Below are positions 17,647 to 28,258 of a DNA stretch of 64,000 bases, piece after piece. The DNA comes from Thiohalobacter thiocyanaticus (GTDB lineage Bacteria > Pseudomonadota > Gammaproteobacteria > Thiohalobacterales > Thiohalobacteraceae). The stretch lies in contig NZ_AP018052.1 of assembly GCF_002356355.1 (NCBI RefSeq), positions 310,001 to 374,000 on the forward strand. The letters run 5' to 3'. The translations under genes and the position numbers were made by a program. The notes under the pieces are model-generated. The model worked only from the letters and a program-made list of their open reading frames with translations. It was not told where the DNA came from and did no database searches. The number at the start of each line of letters is the position of its first letter. Positions within the stretch are counted from its first letter, which is position 1.

Positions 17647-18375
17647 ATGAAACCAGGGATCGTGTCCGCAGGGAATCGTTGGCGTCGGCTGTTGCTGGCG
17701 CTGCTGGCCGTCATGCCGGCCGGGCTGTCGGCCGCTGAGGTGCGCGGGGTGGTCATGCTGCAGCACAGCGGCCTGTTCTCCGGCCGGGACGGCACGGACC
17801 AGGTCATCGGCCTGGCACTGTGGCCGGACAGCCCCGGCCTGAGCGCCGGGGCTGTGGTTGACGTGCGCCATGAACTGCGCGTCGATGCCGACCGGATCCG
17901 GCCCGATTTTCTCCAGGTGCGTCCCGGCGAGCCGATCCGGCTGGCCAGTCTCGATGCCGTCGAGCATCAGCTGTTCGCCCTGGTCCCCGGCAGCCACAGT
18001 GAGGTTGAGGTGCGGCTGCACCCGGGCAGTGGGGCGGACGAGCCGAGCATCAGTTTCCGCGAACCCGGTACCCGACACCTGTTCTGCCGTCTGCACCGGC
18101 GCAGCTATGCCCGCATCGATGTGGTCGATGCACCGCGGCTGGCCATTGTCGAGGCCGGTGAGCGGTTCGAGTTCCGCGACCTCGAGGCCGGCCGCTGGCG
18201 GCTGCGGGTGGCCGCTATCGGCGCCGAGACCCTGGAACAGGACACCATGGCCATGACGGCGCCGCCGCCGCTGGAGTTGCGTCTGCCGGTGAAGAGCGGA
18301 GTGCAGCCGGAGCACAACAGCGCGGCCGGGGTCGTGACCGTCGATCAGCTGTATCCGGCGCTGCCGGGAAGATGA
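17647..18375 (+). CDS. Exported cupredoxin-like protein
   Basis: A 242-residue protein with a signal peptide ending near AGLSAAEV. The centre resembles a plastocyanin/methylamine-utilisation-type cupredoxin: HELRVDADRIRPDFLQVRPGE, DAVEHQLFALVPGS, and REPGTRHLFCRLHRR. The candidate copper ligands His, Cys and His are present, but the usual axial Met after the last His is missing. A C-terminal carboxypeptidase-regulatory-like beta domain (FEFRDLEAGRWRLRVAAIGA) follows. The gene ends 7 bp before the large GGDEF-EAL receptor, so the two are likely co-expressed and may work as periplasmic sensor and membrane transducer. Confidence 0.7.
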   Translation: MKPGIVSAGNRWRRLLLALLAVMPAGLSAAEVRGVVMLQHSGLFSGRDGTDQVIGLALWPDSPGLSAGAVVDVRHELRVDADRIRPDFLQVRPGEPIRLASLDAVEHQLFALVPGSHSEVEVRLHPGSGADEPSISFREPGTRHLFCRLHRRSYARIDVVDAPRLAIVEAGERFEFRDLEAGRWRLRVAAIGAETLEQDTMAMTAPPPLELRLPVKSGVQPEHNSAAGVVTVDQLYPALPGR

Positions 18376-18382
18376 GGCAGGG

Positions 18383-21142
18383 ATGCGAATCGGGCAGAAA
18401 AACAGTCTCCTCGTCGTTGGCATGATGCTGCTGGTACTGGTCGGCATGACCAGTGCCGGCTATCTGCTGGTCACCGGCCACGTCAACCGCCAGATCAGCA
18501 GCGATATCCAGCATGCCCACGAGGTCTATGTGCAGGCCCAGCGCGAGGCCTTTGCCCAGCTGGTGAGCACGGCCCGCAACATCAGCCAGGAGCCGGGCCT
18601 GCTGGCAGCACTGCTCACGGCGCATGCGCCGACGGTACGCAGCACCCTGGAAGAGAGCTTTCCGCGGCCCGGCATCGATCTGCTGGCGCTGAGCCTGGAG
18701 AGCGGTCCCGGCCAGACCCTGGCCGAGGGCAGCAAGCCGCACCTGGTGTCGCCGCGGGTGCTGGCCTCGGATGCCATCCAGAGCCTGGTGCGGCAGGTCA
18801 CCCGGGGCGCCCGGGTAGCCTATGGCAACGCCATGATCTTCGAGACCTTCCTGCGCCTGGTCGCCATCCCGGTGGCCAACCCGGGCGGCGGTGTGATCGG
18901 GGTCATGGTGCTCGGGCAGGAGATCGACCAGGCGGCGATCGAGCGTTATCAGCCGCTGCTGCGTACCGAGGTGGCGCTGTTCGACGCCCAGGCGCTGGTT
19001 GGCAGCACCCTGCCCGGCCGGCTGGCGCAGCTGCAGGCGCTGGAGGCCGGCCGGGTCGAGTTCAGCCTGGACGGAACCGGCTATCTCGGACAGGTCTACC
19101 CGGTGCTGGCCGGCGACGGCCGGACACCGGTGGCGCGGCTGCTGCTGGCGCATGCCAGTGACAACTACTGGGCACCGTATCGCAGCTTTGCCCTGCAGGG
19201 CCTGCTGGTCTCCGGCGCCATCCTGGTGGTGGCGGCGGTGCTGGGCATGGTGATCAGTCGACGCACCCTGACCCGGCCGCTGAGCCTGCTGGCCGCGGCG
19301 ACCCGCAAGATCGCCGCCGGCGATCTCGCCTGGCGGGTGGAGCTGAAGCGGGAGGATGAACTCGGCGAACTGGCCGATTCCTTCAACCGCATGCTCGACG
19401 ACCTGCGCCAGTCCAACGAGGCGCTGGAACACAACCGCCGGCGCTTCCATGATTTCGCTGCCAGTTCCTCGGACTGGTTGTGGGAGACCGACGCCGGGGG
19501 TCGCATCACCTATCTGTCCCCCGGATTCAAGGCCTCGCTGGGCATGGACAGCCAGGAGTGCCTCGGCCGGACCTGGCAGGAAGTGTTCCCCGAGGACGAT
19601 CTGGAGGCGCTCACGGCGCGCCTGCAGCCGCAGCGGGATCGTGGCTTCCCGTTCAAGGAATTGAGCTTCCGCGTCTGCCTGCACGACGGCACCATCCGGG
19701 ACCTGCGCATCAGCGGCATACCGGTGCGGGAGCAGGACCGCTTCGCCGGTTTCCGCGGCACTGCCAGCGATATCTCCAAGCAGCGCATCAACGAGGAGCG
19801 GGTCGCGCTCCTGTCCAACCAGGACCAGCTCACCGGGCTTACCAACCGCCGCCGCTTCCTGGTCGACCTGGCGCACGAAATCCGCCGGGCCCAGGCACAT
19901 GACCGTCAGGGCGTGCTGATGCTGGTGGACCTGGACCATCTCAAGCTGCTCAATGATGCCGCGGGCTATGCCGTCGGCGACGAGATGATCGTGCAGGTCG
20001 CCGGGGTGCTGGAGCGGCTGTCGCGCGAGGAGGATATCCTCGGCCGCATCAGCGGCGACGAGTTCGCCCTGACCCTGCCGGATCTGGGGCTTGACGCTGC
20101 GCGCGCGCAGGCCGCGCGGATACTCGAGGCGATCACCCAGTGTCGGCCGGTCCGCACCAAGGCCGGTGTGCCCATCAATGTCTCAGCCAGTATCGGCCTG
20201 GTGGCCTTCCCCGATCAGGGCACCGATCCGGTGGAACTGATCGCCAAGGCCGACAGCGCCATGTACGCCGCCAAGGATGCCGGGCGCAACCGGTTCGAGG
20301 TCTTCGACGAGGCCAGCATGTCGCGCGAGCATATCGGCGGCCTGCTGGCCTCGCGCAACCGGGTGCTCAGGGGCCTGGAGGAGGATCGTTTCGAGCTGCA
20401 TTTCCAGCCCATCGCCAGCGTGCTCAACGGCGAGGTGCACCACTTCGAGACCCTGGTACGGATGCGCGATGACAGCGGCCAGGTGATACCGCCGGGCGCC
20501 TTCATCCCGGCCGCCGAGCAGTTCGGTCTGATCGGGAGAGTGGATAAGGAGATCGTGCGCAAGGCGATCTATCACATCGCCACCCTGCCCGATGCCCTGA
20601 GCCAGGTCGGGTTCTCCATCAACCTGTCCGGGTTGTCGGTGGGCGAAGACGAACTGCTGCGTCTGATCGAGAACTGTCTGGACGAGACCGGACTGGATCC
20701 GGCCCGCATCACCTTCGAACTGACCGAGACCGCGGCCTGCGAGAACATGTCGCTGGCGGCCGAGTTCCTCGGCCGCATCCGCCAGCTGGGCTGCCGCATC
20801 GCGCTGGACGACTTCGGCGTGGGCTTCTCCTCCTTCTCCTATCTGAAGCACCTGCATGTGGACATGCTCAAGATCGACGGCAGTTTCATCCGCGACATCG
20901 CCAGCAACCAGGAGGACCAGCTGTTCGTCAAGGCGCTGGTGGACGTGGCGCGCGGCATGGGCATCCGCACCATTGCCGAGTTCGTGGAAAGCGAGGCCGC
21001 CTTCCGGCTGCTGCAGCGCCTGGGCGTGGATTATGTGCAGGGCTACTACATCGGCCGGCCCGAGCCCGCCATCACCGGGGACGGATTGCATGGATTCGCC
21101 CGGCGGCTGAACCCGGGCGGCGGTCAGGTGGTCAACGGCTGA
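18383..21142 (+). CDS. Membrane GGDEF-EAL receptor with Cache-like sensor, HAMP and PAS
   Basis: A 919-residue protein. A first transmembrane helix (residues 10-30), a periplasmic sensor of about 250 residues, a second helix near 280, HAMP ([19 protein letters not shown]), PAS ([20 protein letters not shown]), GGDEF, and EAL follow in order. The GGDEF motif is SGDEF. The EAL domain has ETLVR in place of EALLR, but the other metal and catalytic residues are present ([36 protein letters not shown]), so phosphodiesterase activity is expected. Its 3' end overlaps convergent argH by 11 bp. Confidence 0.93.
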   Translation: MRIGQKNSLLVVGMMLLVLVGMTSAGYLLVTGHVNRQISSDIQHAHEVYVQAQREAFAQLVSTARNISQEPGLLAALLTAHAPTVRSTLEESFPRPGIDLLALSLESGPGQTLAEGSKPHLVSPRVLASDAIQSLVRQVTRGARVAYGNAMIFETFLRLVAIPVANPGGGVIGVMVLGQEIDQAAIERYQPLLRTEVALFDAQALVGSTLPGRLAQLQALEAGRVEFSLDGTGYLGQVYPVLAGDGRTPVARLLLAHASDNYWAPYRSFALQGLLVSGAILVVAAVLGMVISRRTLTRPLSLLAAATRKIAAGDLAWRVELKREDELGELADSFNRMLDDLRQSNEALEHNRRRFHDFAASSSDWLWETDAGGRITYLSPGFKASLGMDSQECLGRTWQEVFPEDDLEALTARLQPQRDRGFPFKELSFRVCLHDGTIRDLRISGIPVREQDRFAGFRGTASDISKQRINEERVALLSNQDQLTGLTNRRRFLVDLAHEIRRAQAHDRQGVLMLVDLDHLKLLNDAAGYAVGDEMIVQVAGVLERLSREEDILGRISGDEFALTLPDLGLDAARAQAARILEAITQCRPVRTKAGVPINVSASIGLVAFPDQGTDPVELIAKADSAMYAAKDAGRNRFEVFDEASMSREHIGGLLASRNRVLRGLEEDRFELHFQPIASVLNGEVHHFETLVRMRDDSGQVIPPGAFIPAAEQFGLIGRVDKEIVRKAIYHIATLPDALSQVGFSINLSGLSVGEDELLRLIENCLDETGLDPARITFELTETAACENMSLAAEFLGRIRQLGCRIALDDFGVGFSSFSYLKHLHVDMLKIDGSFIRDIASNQEDQLFVKALVDVARGMGIRTIAEFVESEAAFRLLQRLGVDYVQGYYIGRPEPAITGDGLHGFARRLNPGGGQVVNG

Positions 21143-22526
21143 GCCGCTGGCGCGCCCGCTGTGCGGCGGCCCGCACCTGGGACGGCGCGGTGCCGCCGAT
21201 GTGATCGCGGCTGGCGATCGAACCCTCCAGGGTCAGCACCTCGAACACATCCTGCTCGATGATTCCGCTGAACTGCTGCAGCTGCTCCAGGCTGAGCTGG
21301 GACAGGTCGCGCCCCTGCTCCAGCCCCAGGCGCACCGCCTTGCCCACCACCTCGTGGGCATCGCGGAACGGCAGTCCCCTGCGCACCAGGTAGTCGGCCA
21401 GATCGGTGGCGGTGGAGAAGCCCTCCAGCGCTGCCGCGCGCAGCCGTTCGCGTTTCGGTTCGATGGCCGGGACCATGTCGGCGAACACCCGCAGGCAGCC
21501 CCGGACCGTGTCGACGGTGTCGAACAGCGGTTCCTTGTCTTCCTGGTTGTCCTTGTTGTAGGCCAGCGGCTGGCCCTTCATCAGGGTCAGCAGGCCGATC
21601 AGGTGGCCGTTGACGCGGCCGGTCTTGCCGCGTACCAGTTCGGGAACGTCGGGGTTCTTCTTCTGCGGCATGATGGAGGAGCCGGTGCAGAAGCGGTCGG
21701 GCAGGTCGATGAAGCCGAACTGGGCCGAGGTCCACAGGATCAGCTCTTCCGAAGCACGGGACAGATGCGTCAGCAGCAGCGCCGCCGCACTGGTGAATTC
21801 GATGGCGAAGTCGCGGTCGCTGACCGCGTCCAGCGAGTTCTCCGCCGGGGCGTCGAAGCCGAGCAGCTCGGCCGTATAGTGCCGGTCGATGGGATAGGTG
21901 GTGCCGGCCATGGCCGCCGCGCCCAGCGGCATCAGGTTGACCCGCCGCCGGCAGTCGGCCAGGCGCTGGCGGTCGCGCTCCAGCATCTCGAACCAGGCCA
22001 GCATGTGGTGGCCGAAGGTCACCGGCATGGCCACCTGCAGGTGGGTGAATCCCGGCATCAGGGTGTCGGCCTCGCGCTCGGCCAGATCGATCAGGCCGCC
22101 CTGCAGCCGTTCAAGCTCGGCCGTGATCAGGTCGATTTCCTCGCGCAGATACAGGCGCATGTCGGTGGCGACCTGGTCGTTGCGCGAGCGGCCGGTGTGC
22201 AGTTTCTTGCCGGTGGCGCCGATACGCTCGGTGAGGCGCGCCTCGATATTCATGTGCACGTCCTCGAGCCCGACCGACCAGTCGAAGTCGCCGGCCTCGA
22301 TCTCGCCGCGGATGTCCTCCAGGCCGGCGATGATCTCGTCGCATTCCGCCGCCGTCAGCACGCCGACCCGGGCCAGCATGCGGGCATGGGCGATGGAGCC
22401 GGCGATGTCCTGGCGGTACAGGCGCCGGTCGAAGCCCACCGAGGCGGTGAAGGCCTCGACGAAGGCGTCGGTGGATTCGGTGAAGCGGCCGCCCCAGGGT
22501 TTGCTCTTGCTGTCGCTGTCCGCCAT
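21132..22526 (-). CDS. argH: Argininosuccinate lyase ArgH
   Basis: A 464-residue enzyme for the last step of arginine synthesis, splitting argininosuccinate into arginine and fumarate. The fumarase/aspartase signature [12 protein letters not shown] and the catalytic serine loop are present; [18 protein letters not shown] is the typical N-terminus. Placed back to back with algZ as in Pseudomonas, with about 130 bp between the starts for both promoters. Confidence 0.97.
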   Translation of the reverse strand: MADSDSKSKPWGGRFTESTDAFVEAFTASVGFDRRLYRQDIAGSIAHARMLARVGVLTAAECDEIIAGLEDIRGEIEAGDFDWSVGLEDVHMNIEARLTERIGATGKKLHTGRSRNDQVATDMRLYLREEIDLITAELERLQGGLIDLAEREADTLMPGFTHLQVAMPVTFGHHMLAWFEMLERDRQRLADCRRRVNLMPLGAAAMAGTTYPIDRHYTAELLGFDAPAENSLDAVSDRDFAIEFTSAAALLLTHLSRASEELILWTSAQFGFIDLPDRFCTGSSIMPQKKNPDVPELVRGKTGRVNGHLIGLLTLMKGQPLAYNKDNQEDKEPLFDTVDTVRGCLRVFADMVPAIEPKRERLRAAALEGFSTATDLADYLVRRGLPFRDAHEVVGKAVRLGLEQGRDLSQLSLEQLQQFSGIIEQDVFEVLTLEGSIASRDHIGGTAPSQVRAAAQRARQRLSR

Positions 22527-22654
22527 GTCGGATTCCGTTCGGTTACAGTGGCGCGAGTATACCGCTGGCCGCGTCAGCGGGGCCAGGGATGCTGGTTCTG
22601 GCCGGGGCGTCGGGGGATAATCGCGCTCAGTGCGGGGAGGGAACAGCCGGGAAC

Positions 22655-23725
22655 ATGGAAACGCCAGCCAACAACGCCGCCGGGTTGCCGCAGGGTGATG
22701 CCGGCTTCCTGCCCGACTTCTGCGCCATTCGTGCGGTGTTCGCCGTGGTGGTCAGCGCCCAGATGCTGGCCTTTGTGCTCGCGCTGGCGGGCAGCCCGTT
22801 GGGCGCGCTGTGGTGGAGCGAACTGGGCCTGGTGTCGCTGTTTGTGCAATGGGTGGCGCTGTCATGCACCGCGGCCCTGTGCCTGGCCCGGCGCTGGCTG
22901 CTGCGCCTGCCGCCGCGCCGCGCCGGGGTGCTGGCCTACGGATTGATCCTGTTGATCGTGCTCGGCCTGAGTGAACTGGCCTTCCGGCTTCTGCCGGCAT
23001 ACGGCGCCATGGAAGCGAATGGCGACGGCCACATGGATTACCTGATCCGCAACCTGGCTATCGCCGCCATCGTCGCCGCGCTGCTCCTGCGCTACTTCTT
23101 TGTCCGGCATCAGTGGCAGATGCAGGTGGCCGCCGAGGCCCAGGCCCGGGTCGAGGCGCTGGCTGCACGCATCCGGCCGCACTTCCTGTTCAACAGCCTC
23201 AACACCATCGCCGCGCTCACCCGCAGCCGGCCGGCGCTGGCCGAGGAGGTGGTGCAGGATCTGGCCGAACTGTTCCGCGCCGGCATGAAGGAAGTGCAGG
23301 CGCGCATCCCGCTCAGCGAGGAACTGACCATTGCCCGCCGCTATCTGAACATCGAACGGCTGCGTCTTGGGGAGCGGCTGCAGGTGGAATGGACCGAGAA
23401 GAACCTGCCGCTGGACGAGGCAGTGCCGCCGCTGATCCTGCAGCCGCTGATCGAGAACGCCGTCTATCATGGTATTGAGCCGCGTGGCGAGGGCGGCTGC
23501 ATCCATATCCTGGCGACCTACAACAAGGGCAGGCTGCGCCTGGAAGTGCGCAATCCGCTGCCGCCGCAATCCGATCCGCCGCGCCGGGCGGGCAACCGCA
23601 TGGCGCTGGAGAACATCCGTCAGCGCCTGTTGCTGGTGTTCGGGGCGCAGGCGCGGCTGGAGACCGAGCAGCGCGACGGCCAGTACCGGGTGCGCATGCT
23701 GATTCCGCTGGAGCGTGCCGCATGA
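22655..23725 (+). CDS. algZ: AlgZ/FimS-type histidine kinase
   Basis: A 356-residue LytS/YehU-family sensor kinase. Four to five hydrophobic helices occupy the first 150 residues. The His_kinase segment [17 protein letters not shown] carries the phospho-acceptor, and [16 protein letters not shown] is the N box of the ATPase domain. The start is METPANN, with GGGAGGGAA upstream; the frame extends further but without support. It overlaps algR by 4 bp. In Pseudomonas this pair controls alginate, type IV pili and other envelope traits; the targets here are unknown. Confidence 0.9.
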   Translation: METPANNAAGLPQGDAGFLPDFCAIRAVFAVVVSAQMLAFVLALAGSPLGALWWSELGLVSLFVQWVALSCTAALCLARRWLLRLPPRRAGVLAYGLILLIVLGLSELAFRLLPAYGAMEANGDGHMDYLIRNLAIAAIVAALLLRYFFVRHQWQMQVAAEAQARVEALAARIRPHFLFNSLNTIAALTRSRPALAEEVVQDLAELFRAGMKEVQARIPLSEELTIARRYLNIERLRLGERLQVEWTEKNLPLDEAVPPLILQPLIENAVYHGIEPRGEGGCIHILATYNKGRLRLEVRNPLPPQSDPPRRAGNRMALENIRQRLLLVFGAQARLETEQRDGQYRVRMLIPLERAA

Positions 23726-24453
23726 AGGTGCTGGTGGTCGACGACGAGGCGCTGGCGCGGGAGCGGCTGATCTCCATGCTGGCCGGTGTGCCCGACATCG
23801 AGATCACCGGCGAGGCGGCCACCGGGCGCGAGGCCATCGAGCAGGTGGCGGCAAACCGTCCCGACGTGGTGCTGCTGGATATCCGCATGCCGGAGATGGA
23901 CGGACTGGAGGCAGCTAGGCACCTGGCCGGGCTGAGCGAGCCGCCGGCGGTGATCTTCACCACCGCCTATGGCGATCATGCCCTGGAGGCCTTCGAGGCC
24001 TGTGCCGTGGATTACCTGCTCAAGCCCATCCGCAATGAGCGCCTGATGGCGGCCCTGGCCAATGCCTGCCGGCTCAACAGGGCCCAGGCCGCACGCATCG
24101 GGGATCTGCCCGAGACCCGTCGGCGCAGTCACCTGTGCCTGCCGGTGCGCGGCGGCCTGCAGCTGGTGCCGGTGGCCGACATCCGCTATTTCCAGGCCGA
24201 CAACAAGTACGTCACCGTGCGTACCGGCGAGGGCGAGTTCCTGATCGAGGAAGCGCTCAAAGCGCTGGAAGAGGAGTTCGGCGGGGACTTCATCCGCATT
24301 CACCGCAACGCCCTGGTGGCGCGGCGTCATCTCAGTGCGCTGGAGCGTGACGCCGAGGGTCGGCTGTGCGCCGTGCTGCGCGGGGTGGATGCGCGCCTGG
24401 AGGTCAGCCGCCGGCAGCAGCCCGAAGTGCGGCGGTTGTTGAAGGGGGCGTGA
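23722..24453 (+). CDS. algR: AlgR-type LytTR response regulator
   Basis: A 243-residue regulator with an N-terminal receiver domain (acidic pocket Asp7-Asp8, phospho-acceptor Asp53 in LLDIRMPEMDG, and Lys in YLLKPI) and a C-terminal LytTR DNA-binding domain (DIRYFQADNKYVTVRT, FIRIHRNALVA). It starts inside the algZ stop (ATGA). Location between argH and the hem genes matches the Pseudomonas order, which supports orthology. Confidence 0.92.
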   Translation: MKVLVVDDEALARERLISMLAGVPDIEITGEAATGREAIEQVAANRPDVVLLDIRMPEMDGLEAARHLAGLSEPPAVIFTTAYGDHALEAFEACAVDYLLKPIRNERLMAALANACRLNRAQAARIGDLPETRRRSHLCLPVRGGLQLVPVADIRYFQADNKYVTVRTGEGEFLIEEALKALEEEFGGDFIRIHRNALVARRHLSALERDAEGRLCAVLRGVDARLEVSRRQQPEVRRLLKGA

Positions 24454-24519
24454 GGGAAAAGCTTTAAACCGCGAAGGCGCACAAGGCGCGCGAAGGAAGA
24501 TGCGAATCAGGGTTGGAAT

Positions 24520-24645
24520 TGTAGGCCGGAAAAAGGGCCGAATGGCCCGTTTCCGGCATTGGCCGGGCATGCCGGGAACGCTGCGCTTATCCCGGCCTAC
24601 GCTCTGGATCAGTACGTAGGTCGGGTTAGCGCAGCGTAATCCGAC
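24520..24645. repeat. REP-like repeats, family A copy 2
   Basis: Two elements lie side by side in the convergent gap after algR: a variant GTAGGCCGG ... CCGGCCTAC (24520-24600) containing AACGCTGCGCTTATCCC, then GTAGGTCGGGTTAGC...GTAATCCGAC (24616-24645). The 263-bp gap also has the GCGTCTCCGCGCCTTTGCGT stretch at about 24656 and a purine-rich counterpart at 24465-24495 (CCGCGAAGGCGCACAAGG); nothing coding is seen. Confidence 0.75.
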
Positions 24646-24716
24646 AACCCACTTTGCGTCTCCGCGCCTTTGCGTCCTCTGCGTTTGTGTCGTGAAAGGT
24701 TGGTGTCGGCAGCAGG

Positions 24717-25208
24717 TTACTGATCCAGCGCCGCGTTGGCCGTGTCGATGCCGCGGTCGATATAGCCGCCGTAGAAGTCCGGGGTCAGCAGTCCGACGAT
24801 GCGCTTGGCCAGTTCCTCGCCACCGGGGCCCAGAAACAGCAGGGTGGGGGTCATGTCGACGCCGTATTCGTCGGCGATGCGCCGCGCCGGGCGGATCTCA
24901 CCCTGCAGGTCCTCAACCATGACGCCGGCGTCGATATTGAGCTTGCGGATCAGTACCCGATCCTCGTAATCGCCGCTGATCAGCATCGGGACCAGGAAGT
25001 CCTGCTCGACCTGTTCGCAATAGGTGCAGTGATGGCTGCTGAAGGCCAGCAGCAGCGGCAGGCCGCGCTCGGCCGCTTCCCGGGTGGCCTGCTCCAGGCT
25101 CTGCACCTGCTGGACCTCCGGTCGGGTTCCGGCGCCGGCGGCGGCCTGGCCCAGCAGCCAGAGCAGCAGCAGCCCGCCCGTGATAAACTTGAAAGCCTGT
25201 TTCACCAC
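24717..25208 (-). CDS. Exported thioredoxin-fold protein (SoxW/TlpA-like)
   Basis: A 163-residue protein with an N-terminal signal or anchor ([19 protein letters not shown]) and a thioredoxin fold. The redox motif is HCTYC (CxxC) in [16 protein letters not shown], and the cis-proline loop is [13 protein letters not shown]. This resembles SoxW and related periplasmic thioredoxins that keep sulfur-oxidation or cytochrome-maturation proteins reduced, but the exact partner is not shown. The start is one of two adjacent GTG codons after GAGG. It lies between algR and hemC, with its start 75 bp from hemC and read divergently. Confidence 0.85.
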   Translation of the reverse strand: MVKQAFKFITGGLLLLWLLGQAAAGAGTRPEVQQVQSLEQATREAAERGLPLLLAFSSHHCTYCEQVEQDFLVPMLISGDYEDRVLIRKLNIDAGVMVEDLQGEIRPARRIADEYGVDMTPTLLFLGPGGEELAKRIVGLLTPDFYGGYIDRGIDTANAALDQ

Positions 25209-25283
25209 TCGTTATCCTCACTGCCTGCGCGCGGGCGGGACAACCGGTCCGCGCTGTCCAATCCCACTGTATCAAGAGAAATC

Positions 25284-26219
25284 ATGTCCCTGACCAAGCT
25301 CCGCATCGCCACCCGCAAGAGCGCGCTTGCCCTGTGGCAGGCCGAACACGTCAAGACCGGCCTGGAACTGCACCACCCCGGCCTGGAGGTCGAGCTGGTC
25401 ACCATGACCACCCAGGGCGACCGGGTGCTCGACAGTCCGCTGGCCAAGATCGGGGGCAAGGGGCTGTTCGTCAAGGAACTGGAGACCGCCCTGTTGGAGG
25501 GACGTGCCGATATCGCCGTCCATTCCATGAAGGATGTCCCGGTGGAACTGCCCGATGGCCTGGAACTGGCCCAGATCCTGGACCGCGAGGACCCGCGCGA
25601 TGCCTTCGTCTCCAATCAATATGCGGACTGGGAGGCGCTGCCACAAGGGGCAGTGGTGGGCACCTCCAGCCTGCGCCGCCAGAGTCAGCTGCGGGCCCTG
25701 CGCCCGGATCTGGAAATCCGCGACCTGCGCGGCAACGTCAACACCCGGCTGGAGAAGCTCGATCGCGGCGACTACGCCGCCATCATCCTGGCCTGTGCCG
25801 GCCTCAAGCGGCTGGGCTTCGCACAGCGCATCCGCAGCGAACTCGGGCCGCAGGTGATCCTGCCGGCCATCGGCCAGGGCGCGATCGGCATCGAATGCCG
25901 CTCCGGGGACCCCGAGGTGCAGGGCCTGATCGCGCCGCTGGGCCACAGCCACACCGCGCAGCGGGTCGCCGCCGAACGGGCCCTGAACGCCGCCCTGCAG
26001 GGCGGTTGCCAGGTGCCCATCGGGGGTTATGCCGAGATCGAGCACGGGGTGATCGTGCTGCGCGGCCTGGTCGGCCGCCCGGATGGCAGCGAGATCGTCC
26101 ACGGGGTGATCAGCGGCCGGCCCGAGGACGGCGAGGAACTCGGCCGGGTGCTGGCCGAGGACCTGCTCAGCCGCGGTGCCGACGCCATCCTCAAGGCGCT
26201 CTACGCCGAAGCGCAATAA
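25284..26219 (+). CDS. hemC: Hydroxymethylbilane synthase HemC
   Basis: A 311-residue enzyme that joins four porphobilinogen units to hydroxymethylbilane. The dipyrromethane cofactor cysteine is in [13 protein letters not shown], and [14 protein letters not shown] and [13 protein letters not shown] are classic family blocks. The ATG at 25284 ([13 protein letters not shown]) fits; an upstream open frame is only a shadow of the thioredoxin gene. It is the first gene of a four-gene haem operon. Confidence 0.97.
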   Translation: MSLTKLRIATRKSALALWQAEHVKTGLELHHPGLEVELVTMTTQGDRVLDSPLAKIGGKGLFVKELETALLEGRADIAVHSMKDVPVELPDGLELAQILDREDPRDAFVSNQYADWEALPQGAVVGTSSLRRQSQLRALRPDLEIRDLRGNVNTRLEKLDRGDYAAIILACAGLKRLGFAQRIRSELGPQVILPAIGQGAIGIECRSGDPEVQGLIAPLGHSHTAQRVAAERALNAALQGGCQVPIGGYAEIEHGVIVLRGLVGRPDGSEIVHGVISGRPEDGEELGRVLAEDLLSRGADAILKALYAEAQ

Positions 26220-27010
26220 TGGACACAGCCCCCGCCCTGGCAGGCTGGCGGGTCCTGGTCACCCGCCCCGAGGCCCAGGCCGGCCCGCTGTGCGAGCGGC
26301 TGGCCGCGGCGGGCGCGGAGCCGGTCCCGTTCCCGGTGATGGAAATCCGCTTTCTGAACGGCGTCCGCTGGCCGGCGCCGCTGGACAGCTTCGACTATGC
26401 CCTGTTCGTGAGCGTGAATGCCGTGACCGCCTTCCGTGCCCAGGCCGCGGGAGCGGGTTGGCCGGCGGGCGTGAAGACCCTGGCCATCGGCCGGCAGACC
26501 GCGGCGGCCATGACGGCGGCCGGCATCCCGGTCAGCCTGGCCGCGCCCTCCCCCTTCACCAGCGAGGCGCTGCTGGCGCTGCCGGACTTGCAGCGCCTGG
26601 CGGATTGTTCCATCGTGATACTCCGTGGCCGTGGCGGCCGGGAGCTGATCCGGGACACTCTGTGCCAGCGCGGGGCCCGGGTCGAGGCGCTCGAGCTCTA
26701 CGAGCGGAGGCTGCCCGAGGCGGATTCCGCTGCGTTGCTGCAGCGCTGGCATAGTGGCGGGATCGATGCCGTGTTGGTGACCAGTAACGCGATCCTGGAT
26801 AATCTGCTCGAACTGCTGGGCGAAGCCGGTCGCGAGTTGCTGCGGCGCACCCCGCTGATCGTTCCCAGCGAGCGCACCCGGGCCTATGCATCGCGCCAGG
26901 GCTGTGAACAGGTCAGGGTGGCGGACAATGCCACCGATGCGGCCATGGTTGCGGCGCTGGCGCGGCTCGCCGCTGACCGGGCCTCCGCCCACCACCCATC
27001 GGGAAGCTGA
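26219..27010 (+). CDS. hemD: Uroporphyrinogen-III synthase HemD
   Basis: A 263-residue enzyme that closes hydroxymethylbilane to uroporphyrinogen III. The bilobal pattern is visible: VLVTRPEAQAGPLCERL at the start, FVSVNAV, then ILRGRGGRELIRDTL and LVTSNAIL in the second half. It overlaps the hemC stop by one base (TAATG), so it is translationally coupled. Confidence 0.93.
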   Translation: MDTAPALAGWRVLVTRPEAQAGPLCERLAAAGAEPVPFPVMEIRFLNGVRWPAPLDSFDYALFVSVNAVTAFRAQAAGAGWPAGVKTLAIGRQTAAAMTAAGIPVSLAAPSPFTSEALLALPDLQRLADCSIVILRGRGGRELIRDTLCQRGARVEALELYERRLPEADSAALLQRWHSGGIDAVLVTSNAILDNLLELLGEAGRELLRRTPLIVPSERTRAYASRQGCEQVRVADNATDAAMVAALARLAADRASAHHPSGS

Positions 27011-27013
27011 AGC

Positions 27014-28258
27014 ATGAGTGAGAACAAGGATAAGCCCCAGCCTCAGGGCGCACCCGGATCCGGATCGGCCGCGAGCGAGGGCGGCGGCAAGCCACGCTCG
27101 CGCGGCGGCCGCCGGCGCAGCCCTTCCGCGCCCTCAACTGCTGCCGGCGGCGCCAGCCAGGCGCCGGCCCCGACCGGCGGGCGCTATGCCGGGCCGCTGG
27201 CCATCCTGGCCCTGCTGGTCGGCGTCGGTGCCCTGGTCGCCGGCTATTTCATCTGGCACGAGGTGCAGCGCCAGGCCGGCTGGCAGCAGGAGGTGCTGGC
27301 CCAGATCGATGCCCGCAACCAGGCCCTGGACAATCGCGTGACAGCGGCGGTGGACCGGATGGAAGCCACCCTGGACGAGGCCGTCGGCGCCCGCCGCGGC
27401 CTGCAGCAGGATCTGGCCGATCAGCAGCAGTCGATCGCGGCCCTGGAACGCGCCTTCGGCGTGCTGCGGGCCCAGGTCGGCCGCAGCCAGGAGGCCTGGG
27501 TGCTGGCCGAGGCCGAGTACCTGCTGCATGTGGCCAACCAGCGGCTGCAGCTGGCGCGCGACGTCGATACCGCCATCGCCGCGCTCACGAGCGCCGATCA
27601 GCGCCTGCAGGAATTGGCCAACGCGGCCTACCTGCCGGTGCGCGAACAGATCAGCCGCGAACTGGCCGGCCTGCGCGGCGTCGACGTGCCGGACATCGAC
27701 GGCATCGCCCTGCGCCTGCAGACCCTGGCAGACAGTGTCGATGACCTCAAGGTCGCCGGCGCCCAGTACCGGCCGACGCCGCGCGGTGCCGCCGCCGACG
27801 CCGGGGCCGAAGCCGACGCCGAAGCCGGCAGCTGGCGCGAGTTGCCCGCCGCCCTGTGGGGCGAACTGCGCCAACTGGTGGCGGTGCGGCGCAACGACGA
27901 GCCGGTCGCCCCGCTGCTGGCGCCGGACCAGCAGTTCTTTCTCTACGCCAATCTGCGCCTGCAACTCGATACCGCCCGGCTCGCCGCCCTGCGCGGCAAC
28001 CCCGAGTTGTACCGGGTGAGCCTGCGTACAGCGCGCGACTGGCTGGCGCAGGAATTCGACGCCGGGCAACCGGCGGTGCGCGAGGCCCGCGCCGAGCTCG
28101 ATGCCTTGCTCGCGGTGGAACTGCGCCCCGCCCTGCCCGACATCGCCGGTTCCCTGCGCCTGCTGCGCCAGGAACTGGCCCTGATCGAGGCCGGTCGGGC
28201 CGCGCCGGAAGCGGCTTCCGACGAAGCTGCTGCTGAAGGCGCGGGGAACGCACCATGA
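27014..28258 (+). CDS. hemX: HemX family membrane protein
   Basis: A 414-residue protein often labelled uroporphyrin-III C-methyltransferase, though the family lacks a methyltransferase fold. A Pro/Ser/Arg-rich cytoplasmic tail (residues 1-55) precedes one transmembrane helix (LAILALLVGVGALVAGYFIW), then a coiled-coil region and a long helical periplasmic part with EAWVLAEAEYLLHVANQRLQ, the family signature. It begins three bases after hemD and overlaps hemY by 4 bp. Confidence 0.9.
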   Translation: MSENKDKPQPQGAPGSGSAASEGGGKPRSRGGRRRSPSAPSTAAGGASQAPAPTGGRYAGPLAILALLVGVGALVAGYFIWHEVQRQAGWQQEVLAQIDARNQALDNRVTAAVDRMEATLDEAVGARRGLQQDLADQQQSIAALERAFGVLRAQVGRSQEAWVLAEAEYLLHVANQRLQLARDVDTAIAALTSADQRLQELANAAYLPVREQISRELAGLRGVDVPDIDGIALRLQTLADSVDDLKVAGAQYRPTPRGAAADAGAEADAEAGSWRELPAALWGELRQLVAVRRNDEPVAPLLAPDQQFFLYANLRLQLDTARLAALRGNPELYRVSLRTARDWLAQEFDAGQPAVREARAELDALLAVELRPALPDIAGSLRLLRQELALIEAGRAAPEAASDEAAAEGAGNAP

